From contig NZ_VATY01000001.1 of NCBI RefSeq assembly GCF_005885635.1, forward strand, positions 124,001-188,000: a DNA stretch of 64,000 nucleotides. The letters run 5' to 3'. Below are positions 47,131 through 55,349 of this stretch, piece after piece. The first letter of the stretch is position 1, and each line of letters starts with the position of its first letter. Source of the stretch: Maribacter algarum (ex Zhang et al. 2020). Lineage in GTDB: Bacteria > Bacteroidota > Bacteroidia > Flavobacteriales > Flavobacteriaceae. The notes below the pieces were generated by a model that saw nothing but the letters and a program-made list of their open reading frames with translations, made no database searches and was not told the origin of the DNA. A program made the translations under genes and the position numbers.

Positions 47131-47766
47131 ATGGACTCAAATAAATACTTAGACGACATATCAGAAATCAAAAATATGATGAGCCGCTCGTCACGGTTTA
47201 TCTCCTTAAGTGGCATATCAGGTATTCTTGCGGGTTGTTACGCCCTAATTGGAGCAGGCTTTGCCTATTTGCGGCTAAAAGAACTTTCCAGTGCCAATTA
47301 CGCAGGACTATCCGGACGAAGTTCTTCTCTTTGGGGAAATGACCTGATACAAGACTTGACTGTAATAGCCGTCTCTGTAATTGTGCTCGCTGTAGTTACC
47401 GGAATAATTCTGACCGTTAAAAAAGCGAAGAAAAGTGGTGAAAAAATGTGGGATGTATCCAGCAGACGCCTAGTATTGAACTTCCTGCTTCCACTACTCA
47501 CCGGTGGGGCTTTTTGTCTGGTTTTGATCCAGTATGGAATTGCTGGTCTTGTAGCACCAGCTACCTTACTATTTTACGGACTCGCTTGCATCAATGCCAG
47601 TAAGTATACCATGCGTGATATCCGTTATATGGGATTGGCATTTATAATCATAGGATTAATTTCAACGCAATTTATAGGATATGGATTGTACTTTTGGGCG
47701 CTTGGTTTCGGCTTATGCCATATCGTTTATGGAGCATTAATGCATTTTAAATATGATCGAAAATAA
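47131..47766 (+). CDS. Membrane protein, first gene of a regulated operon
   Basis: A 211-residue polytopic protein: a 20-residue charged N-terminus (DSNKYLDDISEIKNMMSRSS) and then five or six hydrophobic segments (FISLSGISGILAGCYALIGA, LTVIAVSVIVLAVVTGIIL, LVLNFLLPLLTGGAFCLVL and others). Its ATG directly follows operator O1, so the leader is only about 13 bases. The pattern resembles membrane proteins often found beside HTH_34 regulators in Bacteroidota. Function unknown, probably connected with the membrane response of the locus. Confidence 0.85.
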   Translation: MDSNKYLDDISEIKNMMSRSSRFISLSGISGILAGCYALIGAGFAYLRLKELSSANYAGLSGRSSSLWGNDLIQDLTVIAVSVIVLAVVTGIILTVKKAKKSGEKMWDVSSRRLVLNFLLPLLTGGAFCLVLIQYGIAGLVAPATLLFYGLACINASKYTMRDIRYMGLAFIIIGLISTQFIGYGLYFWALGFGLCHIVYGALMHFKYDRK

Positions 47767-48090
47767 TTGGAAAGCTTTGACACTTTTTTAAAGCTATTTG
47801 GTTATTTTGATCTTACGATCTTAGGGTTTCTATTATTCTTTAATATTAAGAATTATGGAAAAGTAAATGGGAACTTAGGCTGTTGGATTGGAGTCATCCT
47901 CTTTGGTTTAGTATTGCCATTTATTTCCATGATGATTGAATTACAGATTGTAAAATCGAATGGGGGATGGATGGACAGTTTCGAAGTAGCTTATGTCTTT
48001 TTAAGGTTTCCTACTTATTGGATTATAGGAATAGTACAAAGTATTTTTTTTGCATTAACAACAAACAAAAAAGATGAGCCTAATAGATAA
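47767..48090 (+). CDS. Small membrane protein with TTG start
   Basis: A 107-residue protein read from a TTG immediately after the stop of the preceding gene (TAA-TTG with no spacer), consistent with translational coupling. Three hydrophobic segments (FDLTILGFLLFFNI, LGCWIGVILFGLVLPFISMM, FPTYWIIGIVQSIFFALT) and a charged C-terminus. No ATG is available that would keep the first segment. It overlaps the next gene by 17 bases. Function unknown. Confidence 0.7.
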   Translation: MESFDTFLKLFGYFDLTILGFLLFFNIKNYGKVNGNLGCWIGVILFGLVLPFISMMIELQIVKSNGGWMDSFEVAYVFLRFPTYWIIGIVQSIFFALTTNKKDEPNR

Positions 48091-48364
48091 TATAAACAAA
48101 GCATTTGACCATCGTATTCGGTTGGGTATCATGTCCATTCTGATGGTCAACGATTATGCGGATTTTAAAATGCTGAAGGAGTTATTGGGTGCTACTGATG
48201 GAAATTTAGCCAGCCACACCAAAGCCTTGGAAAAAGAGGAATACATTTTAGTGGAAAAACAATTCATAGGCAGAAAACCAAATACACGATATTCAGCAAC
48301 CAAACTTGGTAAGTTGCAGTTCAAAAAGCATATTGACGCCCTTGAAAAGTTAATTGGAAAATAA
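48074..48364 (+). CDS. Winged-helix transcriptional regulator (HTH_34-like)
   Basis: A 96-residue winged-helix protein: AFDHRIRLGIMSILMVNDYA, LKELLGATDGNLASHTKALE (recognition helix) and the wing EKQFIGRKPNTRYSATKLGK. This is the HTH_34/ArsR-like type found in Bacteroidota next to membrane-protein genes. It overlaps the 47767 gene by 17 bases, so it is the last gene of the operon. It probably binds O1 and O2 (see 47104-47130 and 48387-48411), i.e. autoregulation, which is inferred and not shown. Confidence 0.9.
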   Translation: MSLIDNINKAFDHRIRLGIMSILMVNDYADFKMLKELLGATDGNLASHTKALEKEEYILVEKQFIGRKPNTRYSATKLGKLQFKKHIDALEKLIGK

Positions 48365-48386
48365 GACTATATTTTTTTATCTTTTT

Positions 48387-48411
48387 ACTTTGAATTTCAA
48401 AGTACTTTAAA
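48387..48411 (+). promoter_or_regulatory. Palindromic operator O2 before the Coq4-like gene
   Basis: A 25-bp block identical to that at 47106-47130, containing the 17-bp palindrome ACTTTGAATTTCAAAGT and the extra half-site ACTTTAAA. It lies 49 bp before the start of the 48461 gene. The -7 match here is weaker (TTACTTTG). Two exact copies 1.3 kb apart flanking the regulator are unlikely by chance. Confidence 0.8.
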
Positions 48412-48460
48412 GGTTACAACAATAAAAAAGCGATTTGCGTAAAGCGTAAAGCAAAATAAT

Positions 48461-48913
48461 ATGAGAGCACTAATCTTAGAAAAATTATACGAGTGGAGTT
48501 TGATTCCCTACCAGTCCTTCAAAAAGAACAAAGCCTGGGATTTGGGTATTGAAGACCTCCTGCAATACCCCAAAGGCACTTTAGGCTACCAAATGGGTTA
48601 CTTTCTGCTCAGCAACAATTTTGACCTACAGGACAAACTCGAGAGTCATGATGTCTTTCATGTATTGACCAGAACCGGAATTACGGTTCCCGAAGAAATC
48701 AGCATGCAATTCTACTTACTTGGGAATGGAAAACGAAGCGCTTATCTCTTTTCCGTCATCTTTTTAGGTGGTCTACTCTTTCCTGATTATTTCAAAATGT
48801 TCCGTTCAAAATATAGACTTGGGAAAGCTTCTCTGCCTTTTCACCAACTAAACTTCAAAAAGCTTTTAGATCAACCGCTTGAACGTATTAAAGACACTTT
48901 TTTAATTCAATAA
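48461..48913 (+). CDS. Coq4-like protein
   Basis: A 150-residue protein with the Coq4 metal-binding motif HDVFH followed by an acidic residue about 11 positions later (TRTGITVPEE), and the flanking YPKGTLGYQMGYFL and LLGNGKRSAYLFSVIFLGGL. In eukaryotes and proteobacteria Coq4 belongs to ubiquinone biosynthesis, acting as an organiser or C1-decarboxylase/hydroxylase. Bacteroidota normally use menaquinone, so its role here is more likely membrane or lipid binding. First gene of the second regulated operon. Confidence 0.85.
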   Translation: MRALILEKLYEWSLIPYQSFKKNKAWDLGIEDLLQYPKGTLGYQMGYFLLSNNFDLQDKLESHDVFHVLTRTGITVPEEISMQFYLLGNGKRSAYLFSVIFLGGLLFPDYFKMFRSKYRLGKASLPFHQLNFKKLLDQPLERIKDTFLIQ

Positions 48914-48924
48914 ACCCTACTAAA

Positions 48925-49230
48925 ATGAAAAATCGATTTAAACATTCCATTAATTATAGTGCTGTCATCCTAGCTATATCCAGTTTTGTTATCGGTACAA
49001 TACTTCTATTATTATCCCAATCAATATCAGCAGACTCACTACTTGTAATCGGATTATACTACACTGGCTTAGCATTAATTGCTAATATAATTATGCTATT
49101 GATTCTAATTACGAACGCCATTAGATTTCATAAGGATTACTGTGAGAACCTCGGTACTATAACCATTTTGTTACTAAATATTCCCATTACACTTTACTAT
49201 ATCGATATAATCTTTTACAGTCCTTTTTAA
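48925..49230 (+). CDS. Small three-helix membrane protein (family copy 1)
   Basis: A 101-residue protein with three hydrophobic segments. It shares with the genes at 49251 and 51157 the pattern FKHSINYSAV near the N-terminus, a Gly in the first segment, ITNAIRFHKDY before the third segment, and a final LLLNIPITLYY. Eleven bases separate it from the Coq4-like gene, so it belongs to the same transcript. Function unknown. Confidence 0.82.
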   Translation: MKNRFKHSINYSAVILAISSFVIGTILLLLSQSISADSLLVIGLYYTGLALIANIIMLLILITNAIRFHKDYCENLGTITILLLNIPITLYYIDIIFYSPF

Positions 49231-49250
49231 CCCAATTAAATCCCACAACA

Positions 49251-49541
49251 ATGAAAAATAAATTCAAACATTCCATTAATTACATAGCTGTTCAGATAGC
49301 CCTACCCAGCATCATTGTTGGCGCTATATGCCTATTCCTTTTTAAAAATAATTCGAATACAGGCTTTGTAGGAATTGGCTATTTCCTTGCCATAGTGATT
49401 GGTGTACTGAACAGTATTATGCTGCTTCCTTTAGCGGTGAACACTTTACGAAGAATAAAAGATTATCCAGAACATTTGAAGGCTCTAGTCTTGTTACTCA
49501 TTAACCTTCCCTTATCGGGAGCTTATCTAGAAATACTATGA
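49251..49541 (+). CDS. Small three-helix membrane protein (family copy 2)
   Basis: A 96-residue paralogue of the preceding gene: MKNKFKHSINYIAV matches copy 1 almost residue for residue, and VNTLRRIKDYPEHLKALVLL with LINLPLSGAYLEIL repeats the third segment. It follows after 20 bp. Function unknown. Confidence 0.82.
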   Translation: MKNKFKHSINYIAVQIALPSIIVGAICLFLFKNNSNTGFVGIGYFLAIVIGVLNSIMLLPLAVNTLRRIKDYPEHLKALVLLLINLPLSGAYLEIL

Positions 49542-49616
49542 AATTCGCCATTTCAACTTTGAATACTATTCAAAAGACTTACTAGCGAATTACACCTGAC
49601 CTTAATACATCTACAG

Positions 49617-49736
49617 ATGAAAATTGTAAAAAATAAAGACTCAAAACTCTATCATATCTACCGCAACTTAAGTCTTCTCATCGGCTTTGTTCTGGTACTT
49701 ACAGTTGTTCAAATAAAAAACATACTCTCATTTTAA
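49617..49736 (+). CDS. Possible 39-residue single-span membrane peptide
   Basis: Short reading frame MKIVKNKDSKLYHIYRNLSL followed by a hydrophobic segment (LIGFVLVLTVVQI) and KNILSF. It fills the only gap in the operon and ends 11 bp before the next start. Basic N-terminus plus one transmembrane segment is what a small membrane protein would show, but coding status is not certain. Confidence 0.5.
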   Translation: MKIVKNKDSKLYHIYRNLSLLIGFVLVLTVVQIKNILSF

Positions 49737-49747
49737 ATAGCAATATT

Positions 49748-51160
49748 ATGAACGTTCATATCAAATCAATTTTGTCAGCACTAGCCTTTAGCATTCTATT
49801 TTATAGCAAAAGCTTCGGCTTAAACCTCTTCTTAATTTCCATCTTAGTGGTGGTACTTGTATCAACTCTACGAAAGCAACATTCCATTTCTTGGGGTTAT
49901 GCGCTCGCTTATGTAGGAACCGCAGTATTTGTATTTCTCAACCCCTCAGGCTTTACCATTTTCGTTCACTTTATGACTTTTATGGTTTTCGTGGGAAAAT
50001 CAATTTCCCAAAAAAGCTCCCTTTATTTAACCTGGTTCTTAGGATGCATAAACCTAATCATAGGTTCTGTAGCGAACTATATGCAGAAGCAAGAAAATGA
50101 ACAGGGTCAAGAGAAAAAGGAAAAGAAAGATATTTCTCCCAAACTATTCAATCGCCTGAAAGGTGGACTAGCGGCACTTGCACTGCTCTTCATTTTTGGA
50201 ATGTTGTATCGAAATGCAAATCCGGTTTTTGGGAATCTAATTGAGAGGATTAACCTAGATTTTATAAGCTTCCCGTGGTTGTTTTTTACCCTATTGGGAT
50301 ATATAATCTTCTTGCACCTGTTGCGTCCTTTCGATGCAAAAGAATTGGTAGCATTTGATTTGGCACAGACTAACAACCTAAAAAAACCAACCGAAATCGT
50401 CCTTATCGGTGAAAAGAAGAAACTTGAAGGTGAACATACCTTAGGAAGTATGATTTTTATTGCCTTGAATCTGCTTCTACTTTTCTTTCTAACAACAGAT
50501 GTTATCTATCTGTTTCAGAAGACAGAAATCTCCAATTCCGGATTATCTCAATCCGTTCATCAGGGAGTGTATGCATTGATGTTTTCAATCGTCTGTGCAA
50601 TTGCACTTATTTTGTATTTCTTCCGTGGAAACCTCAACTTCTTTCAGGGCAACAAACGTATCAAATCACTAACCTATATTTGGATTGGCCTCAATGTAAT
50701 TCTAGTCGCTTTTACGGCTTATAAGAACTACACCTATGTAGAAACTTTGGGTCTAACCTACAAACGTATCGGTGTTTTTGTCTATCTCCTACTTACTTTA
50801 ATAGGACTAGTAACAGCATATGTAAAAGTTGCTCAAGTAAAGAACTTCATCTATTTGGTACGTACCAATATCGCAACGGTCTTTGCCTTTCTAATTGTCA
50901 GTGCGGCCATTCCCTGGGATAAAACCATCACATGGTATAACCTTAATACCATTGAAAACCCTGATATACATTATCTGATTTGGTTAGGGCAAAGCAATAG
51001 CGAACAGCTTTACGAGTATACAAAAGCCAATGCAACTAAATTGGAAATTAAAACTAAAGACCGTATAGAAAAAAAGTACGAAACCTTCGTGCAAGCGCAA
51101 TCTGAAAAAACATGGCAAGAATACACCTTATATCAAATCGCAAAAAACGACACCAAATGA
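49748..51160 (+). CDS. DUF4173/DUF4153-type polytopic membrane protein
   Basis: A 470-residue protein with about 11-12 hydrophobic segments. The segment GYIIFLHLLRPFDAKELVAF and the later IKSLTYIWIGLNVILVAFTAYKN match DUF4173-type proteins, as does the YTYVETLGLTYKRIGVFVYL region. A charged loop (NEQGQEKKEKKDISPK) follows TM5. The family is common in Gram-positive and Bacteroidota genomes beside small regulators, with no known activity. Its TGA overlaps the ATG of the next gene (ATGA). Confidence 0.85.
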   Translation: MNVHIKSILSALAFSILFYSKSFGLNLFLISILVVVLVSTLRKQHSISWGYALAYVGTAVFVFLNPSGFTIFVHFMTFMVFVGKSISQKSSLYLTWFLGCINLIIGSVANYMQKQENEQGQEKKEKKDISPKLFNRLKGGLAALALLFIFGMLYRNANPVFGNLIERINLDFISFPWLFFTLLGYIIFLHLLRPFDAKELVAFDLAQTNNLKKPTEIVLIGEKKKLEGEHTLGSMIFIALNLLLLFFLTTDVIYLFQKTEISNSGLSQSVHQGVYALMFSIVCAIALILYFFRGNLNFFQGNKRIKSLTYIWIGLNVILVAFTAYKNYTYVETLGLTYKRIGVFVYLLLTLIGLVTAYVKVAQVKNFIYLVRTNIATVFAFLIVSAAIPWDKTITWYNLNTIENPDIHYLIWLGQSNSEQLYEYTKANATKLEIKTKDRIEKKYETFVQAQSEKTWQEYTLYQIAKNDTK

Positions 51161-51453
51161 TAGCACTATTTAAACATCGATGGAATCGAATTGCCGTACG
51201 CTTGGCAACCATAGGGCTCTTTTTCGGAACCCTGCTTATGCTAACTGCCTTGATGGCCGAAAATGACCTGATAATTACTATAGGCATTGTATTTCTCGTG
51301 CTATACATTCCGATAACGCTAGTGATACTATTTATTCTGTTTATCAATACTATGGCCAACTTAAAGAACATTCATGAGCATGTAATGGCCCTAATTATTG
51401 TAGTCATGAACTTTCCAATCGCTTTATTATATATCTATTTTATAAATCCTTGA
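51157..51453 (+). CDS. Small three-helix membrane protein (family copy 3)
   Basis: A 98-residue protein beginning at the ATG that overlaps the previous stop (MIALFKHRWNRIAVRL). It is the third member of the family: FKHxxNxxAV at the start, FINTMANLKNIHEHVMALII, and the end VMNFPIALLYIYF. Copies 1 and 2 are adjacent, this one is separated by the DUF4173 gene. Confidence 0.82.
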   Translation: MIALFKHRWNRIAVRLATIGLFFGTLLMLTALMAENDLIITIGIVFLVLYIPITLVILFILFINTMANLKNIHEHVMALIIVVMNFPIALLYIYFINP

Positions 51454-51457
51454 CAAT

Positions 51458-52138
51458 ATGAAATTTAACCATATGAAATTCTCGAATCACAGCAATCTTT
51501 ATTTTAATCTTAGTCTTTCCGTTGGCTTTGCCTTTCTCCTGTTATTATTTCGGATGAAAATAACTCATAGTTCCTTTTATCTTTTTTTGGTTTGGAATCT
51601 TTTCCTAGCGGGAATACCTTTTGCCATTACCCAGCTCTTTAAAATGAGTTCAAAACTCCGCTCTCTAAAAATTGTTGGTTTCTTAGGGTTTGCTGCGTGG
51701 TTATTGTTTCTTCCGAATAGTCCCTATATCATAACAGATTTAGTTCATCTTCATAGCGACCGTTCCAGTTTGGTTTGGCTTGACCTCTTTTTAGTTTTCG
51801 TTTTTGCCTTCAACGGGTTGCTTTTGGGACTGTTATCTATGCTGGATATGTTTACCTTAATTAGTCAACGCTACGGAAACCAGGTTGCCAAATACACCCT
51901 ATTCAAAGTTTGTCTCTTAAGTGGCTACGGCATCTACTTAGGACGTTTTCTACGTTTCAATTCTTGGGATATCACTACCAAACCAGCAACCTTATTCTAT
52001 CAAATCGCATATAGTTTGAAAGAACCCAAAGTATGGCTCATCACTTTCGCCTTCGGAGGTTTCCTATGGATTTTGTTTTCGGTGTTACAGTCGGTTTTGA
52101 GTTTGCGTGAGAGTCAAATGGTAGAAAAAAGAGGATAG
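51458..52138 (+). CDS. DUF1361 membrane protein
   Basis: A 226-residue protein with about six hydrophobic segments. LPNSPYIITDLVHL after the third segment and GIYLGRFLRFNSWDI are DUF1361 signatures. It starts four bases after the preceding stop; a second in-frame ATG at 51473 is also possible. Function unknown; part of the same long transcript. Confidence 0.88.
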   Translation: MKFNHMKFSNHSNLYFNLSLSVGFAFLLLLFRMKITHSSFYLFLVWNLFLAGIPFAITQLFKMSSKLRSLKIVGFLGFAAWLLFLPNSPYIITDLVHLHSDRSSLVWLDLFLVFVFAFNGLLLGLLSMLDMFTLISQRYGNQVAKYTLFKVCLLSGYGIYLGRFLRFNSWDITTKPATLFYQIAYSLKEPKVWLITFAFGGFLWILFSVLQSVLSLRESQMVEKRG

Positions 52139-52153
52139 AAAATAGAGAAGAAA

Positions 52154-52183
52154 GGTTCCCCTCCTTTTTCAAGGAGGGGAACC
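52154..52183 (+). terminator. Strong hairpin between DUF1361 and DUF2809 genes
   Basis: Perfect 13-bp stem (arms GGTTCCCCTCCTT and AAGGAGGGGAACC) with a TTTC loop. There is no good T run behind it, so it may stabilise or attenuate the transcript, or be a dispersed repeat, rather than fully terminate it. Confidence 0.5.
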
Positions 52184-52219
52184 CTAAAAAATCTTTTAAA
52201 TTAAAATTGTTACAAGATC

Positions 52220-52597
52220 ATGAAACTAACATTCAACAAAATCTATTTCCTATTCTTCATCCTGCTCTTCTTAACCGAAGCAGCAATCGCCTATTATTTA
52301 AAAAGTGGATTCATCCGTCATACTTTCGGAGACTTTTTAGTGGTTATATTACTCTACTGTTTCTTTAAAAGTTTTGTAAAGGCAAATTCAGTACTAATTG
52401 CTTTAATGACCCTAGTTATGGCATTCACCATTGAGTTTTTGCAGTTAACCAATTTCCTAGAAATGTTAGGGCTTAAAGGCAATATGTGGGCGAATCTGGT
52501 TTTCGGTAATAGCTTTAGTATTCAGGATTTGGTGGCGTATAGTCTTGGGATAATGGCAATACTATTCATCGAAATTAGAGTATTACGAAAATCATGA
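52220..52597 (+). CDS. DUF2809-like membrane protein
   Basis: A 125-residue protein with four hydrophobic segments. Motifs GFIRHTFGDFLVVILLYCFF, LVMAFTIEFLQLTNFLEMLG, and the last SFSIQDLVAYSLGIMAILFI match DUF2809/VanZ-like small membrane proteins. It lies 81 bp after the DUF1361 gene beyond the hairpin at 52154-52183, on the same strand. Function unknown. Confidence 0.85.
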   Translation: MKLTFNKIYFLFFILLFLTEAAIAYYLKSGFIRHTFGDFLVVILLYCFFKSFVKANSVLIALMTLVMAFTIEFLQLTNFLEMLGLKGNMWANLVFGNSFSIQDLVAYSLGIMAILFIEIRVLRKS

Positions 52598-52627
52598 GTT
52601 ATTAAGGCTAAAGATAAAATCAACATC

Positions 52628-54115
52628 CTAATGTTCATTTGAAAGTTTTTTAAATTGTATCGGCTCCTTTTGAGCCAATAATTCTAGTGCTTCAACATTG
52701 CCTTTGGAGTCATGAACAAATTTCACAGTGAATTCAGGATTAAAAGACTCCCTAAAGTCAGATAGTCCCTTTAAATAAAAGTTGTTATAAGCAATATGTT
52801 CTAATTTAAATTTGAATGTTGGCAATTGGGCAAACAAACCATTTCCTTCGTTTATAATTTTGATTCTACCGTACCCTTTTGCATCATAATTGCCTAAAAA
52901 ATCCTTTTGCTCATGGGTTGGCATTTTGTCCTTGTTTAAGGGCTTATCTTCTACATCACCCTTATACATATCATTTACTAGAACAGGATATTCCTTTTCC
53001 GGAGACAAGTCGAGAAGTTTTCTTGAAATATAATCAGATATGATGTAGGGAAGTGTTGTATTGCTTTTATTGCACAAAACAACGACACCAGTCTTTCTAA
53101 AAGGAAACAATTCCATAACTGTGCTAAACCCATTGGTATTACCTCCATGGCGTAATCGGTAATGACCATTCCAAGAACGCATGCGCCAACCAAAACCTTC
53201 GGTAAATAAAAATGAATCCTCTGAATACTCCTCATTGTATTTCAGGTTTTGAGGTCGTGAAGCCTCGTAAATATAATTTTCAGGGATAACTTGATTCCCC
53301 TCAAATCTCCCCCTATTCAACCAAACAGACATCCAATTCGACAAGTCTCTTACCGTACTTTTAATGGCGCCTGCAGGCGTGTACGAGTAGTAATTTTCAT
53401 AGGGTACTTTGACCACCTCTCCTTTATGCATAGCATAGCCAGTGGCATAATTATTTGTTTCCTTCATTGCTTTCAAAGTAGTAAATGAAGAATTCATTTT
53501 TAAAGGTCTAAAGATTCGCTCTATAATATTGGTCTCCCAATTTTTACGAGTTACTTGCTCAACAACTGTACCGGCAAGCGTATAACCCATATTACTATAC
53601 TCCCAACTGTTTTTCACTTCAGTTTCTGGTTTTAAAAACTTTAATCGTTGAACCGTTCGTAGTTTACTTGAATCAGGAAACATTACCATAGAGGCACCAT
53701 GATTCCCTAATCCACTTTTATGACTCAATAAATCTTCAAGAGTTATCAAATTGTTCATCTTATCATTGTAAAATTGAAAGTTGGGCACATGCAATGCAGG
53801 CTTGTCTTTTAGGGACAACTTATTTTCGGACTCTAAAATTCCCAAAAGAGAACCTGTAAAAGCCTTGGTCATTGAAGCTATATGAAATACGGTGTTTTCT
53901 GTTACAGGCAACTTATTTTCAATATCTCGATAGCCAAAACCTTTTGAATAAATAATCTCACCATCATGTACCACCGCAATCGAAAGTCCTATAGCATCAT
54001 ACTGCTGCATAAGGTTTGTGATACCTTTATCGATTCCTTTTAACTTAGAATCTGTTTTTTGACTAAAAGTGATTGTCGTGAAAAGAAATGCTAGAAGCTT
54101 TGCGTAAAATTTCAT
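52628..54115 (-). CDS. Serine hydrolase, beta-lactamase class C/esterase type
   Basis: A 495-residue exported serine hydrolase (signal peptide ending at TFSQ, residue 19). The catalytic tetrad motifs are SMTK (81-84), YSNMGY (Y-x-N, about 172), and HGG (about 322). An extra C-terminal domain of about 110 residues with lipocalin-like pattern (DFLGNYDAKGYGRIKIINEG) follows. It may act as a DD-peptidase or peptide/ester hydrolase; true beta-lactamase activity is less likely. Confidence 0.92.
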   Translation of the reverse strand: MKFYAKLLAFLFTTITFSQKTDSKLKGIDKGITNLMQQYDAIGLSIAVVHDGEIIYSKGFGYRDIENKLPVTENTVFHIASMTKAFTGSLLGILESENKLSLKDKPALHVPNFQFYNDKMNNLITLEDLLSHKSGLGNHGASMVMFPDSSKLRTVQRLKFLKPETEVKNSWEYSNMGYTLAGTVVEQVTRKNWETNIIERIFRPLKMNSSFTTLKAMKETNNYATGYAMHKGEVVKVPYENYYSYTPAGAIKSTVRDLSNWMSVWLNRGRFEGNQVIPENYIYEASRPQNLKYNEEYSEDSFLFTEGFGWRMRSWNGHYRLRHGGNTNGFSTVMELFPFRKTGVVVLCNKSNTTLPYIISDYISRKLLDLSPEKEYPVLVNDMYKGDVEDKPLNKDKMPTHEQKDFLGNYDAKGYGRIKIINEGNGLFAQLPTFKFKLEHIAYNNFYLKGLSDFRESFNPEFTVKFVHDSKGNVEALELLAQKEPIQFKKLSNEH

Positions 54116-54205
54116 TTTGTGCTGTTTTAGTTCTCAACAAAAGTGAAGTTTTGAAACGTTTCAAAAGTCCGAATAAAGAAAGTCGAACTCTTTTTTTGGA
54201 ATTTT

Positions 54206-55303
54206 TTAATGGGCCAATTGCTCTTTTCTAAAAACGGTTGGCGTTTTACCAGTTAGCTTTTTAAAGGAAGTATAGAACGAAGATTTAGAGTTGAACCCAA
54301 CATGATAAAGTACTTCTAAAATGGTTTGATGCTTTTCATTAGGATTTGCCAAAATAGTTTTGGCCTCTTCAATACGATATTCATTTATAAAATCGAAAAA
54401 GTGTTTTCCCATATGATGATTTATGAGAATTGATAACTCCTTTTCTGGCATATCAAACTGAGTAGCTAACTTTTGTAGCGTTAGCTCAAAATCTAAATAG
54501 GGTTTTTCATTTTTCATGAAAGCCTGAAGTCTTTCAATTTCACCTTTCAATAGGGTTTGATTCAAGCTACTATCACCCCTGCGCAATGAAGATTTCACTG
54601 GTCTTAAATTTGTTTCAATACCCGTAAACAATTGTGGATGATATAACGCCTTTAAAACAAACCAAGTTGTAATTACTAAAGTTGAAATGCTTATGACAAT
54701 ATTTAAATCCAAAATTAAGTGTTCAAGGTTAACATATTGGAGACACGACTTCATAAGAACAAAACTGTGGGCAACACAGGATAATACCGCAAACTGAAAC
54801 AACCATTGATAGGCTCTGGAATTCGATTGAGAGGTATTTTCAAGCTGAATTCTGTTATATCTTTTTAAACTCACAAAAACCGCAATCATATAAGCGAACC
54901 ATTGAAGTTCAACTATCACTCCGTAGAGTTTTAAAGATGAGCTTGATAAAGAGGCAATTTTAAAAATGATTAAAAAAGTAACGAATAGAACTATATGTAG
55001 AAGATGTATCGGTTTAAATCTAAAGTTTGAAAAACAAACCGAGAGTACATAACATAAAAACAAGGGCATTTGTAAAAGTGCAGATGCTGTTTTAATGCTA
55101 TTTAAGATAAGATGTTCTTCAAAACACTCGCCAATAAAAAACCCTGATAAATCAAAAGCTACCAAAAGTAACATTAGGCCTAGAATATAGTTGGAACTTT
55201 TTTTCGTGCTCTTTACCGTGAGGAGGAAAACAGAGAAAATAAGCATCAGAAAAAAGGCAATCTTTCCTAAACTACTAATGAAGACTATTTTATTTTCCAA
55301 CAA
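54206..55303 (-). CDS. Membrane-anchored AraC family regulator
   Basis: A 365-residue protein. The N-terminal ~225 residues form six or seven transmembrane segments, the C-terminal ~100 an AraC-type double HTH: DMPEKELSILINHHMGKHFF and FDFINEYRIEEAKTILAN, then LEVLYHVGFNSKSSFYTSFK and KLTGKTPTVFR. This architecture is widespread in Flavobacteriia (7TM-like domain plus AraC), presumably a direct membrane sensor. It follows the serine hydrolase gene's start at 90 bp, on the same strand but upstream of it, so it may regulate that gene. Confidence 0.92.
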   Translation of the reverse strand: MLENKIVFISSLGKIAFFLMLIFSVFLLTVKSTKKSSNYILGLMLLLVAFDLSGFFIGECFEEHLILNSIKTASALLQMPLFLCYVLSVCFSNFRFKPIHLLHIVLFVTFLIIFKIASLSSSSLKLYGVIVELQWFAYMIAVFVSLKRYNRIQLENTSQSNSRAYQWLFQFAVLSCVAHSFVLMKSCLQYVNLEHLILDLNIVISISTLVITTWFVLKALYHPQLFTGIETNLRPVKSSLRRGDSSLNQTLLKGEIERLQAFMKNEKPYLDFELTLQKLATQFDMPEKELSILINHHMGKHFFDFINEYRIEEAKTILANPNEKHQTILEVLYHVGFNSKSSFYTSFKKLTGKTPTVFRKEQLAH

Positions 55304-55349
55304 ATGTGCGATTAGCTATTGAACCTGTGATAAGAAACTTCAAACAAAT

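Noticed and set aside
48461-48913. Ubiquinone biosynthesis function for the Coq4-like gene
   Set aside because: No other ubiquinone genes are seen and the group of organisms uses menaquinone.
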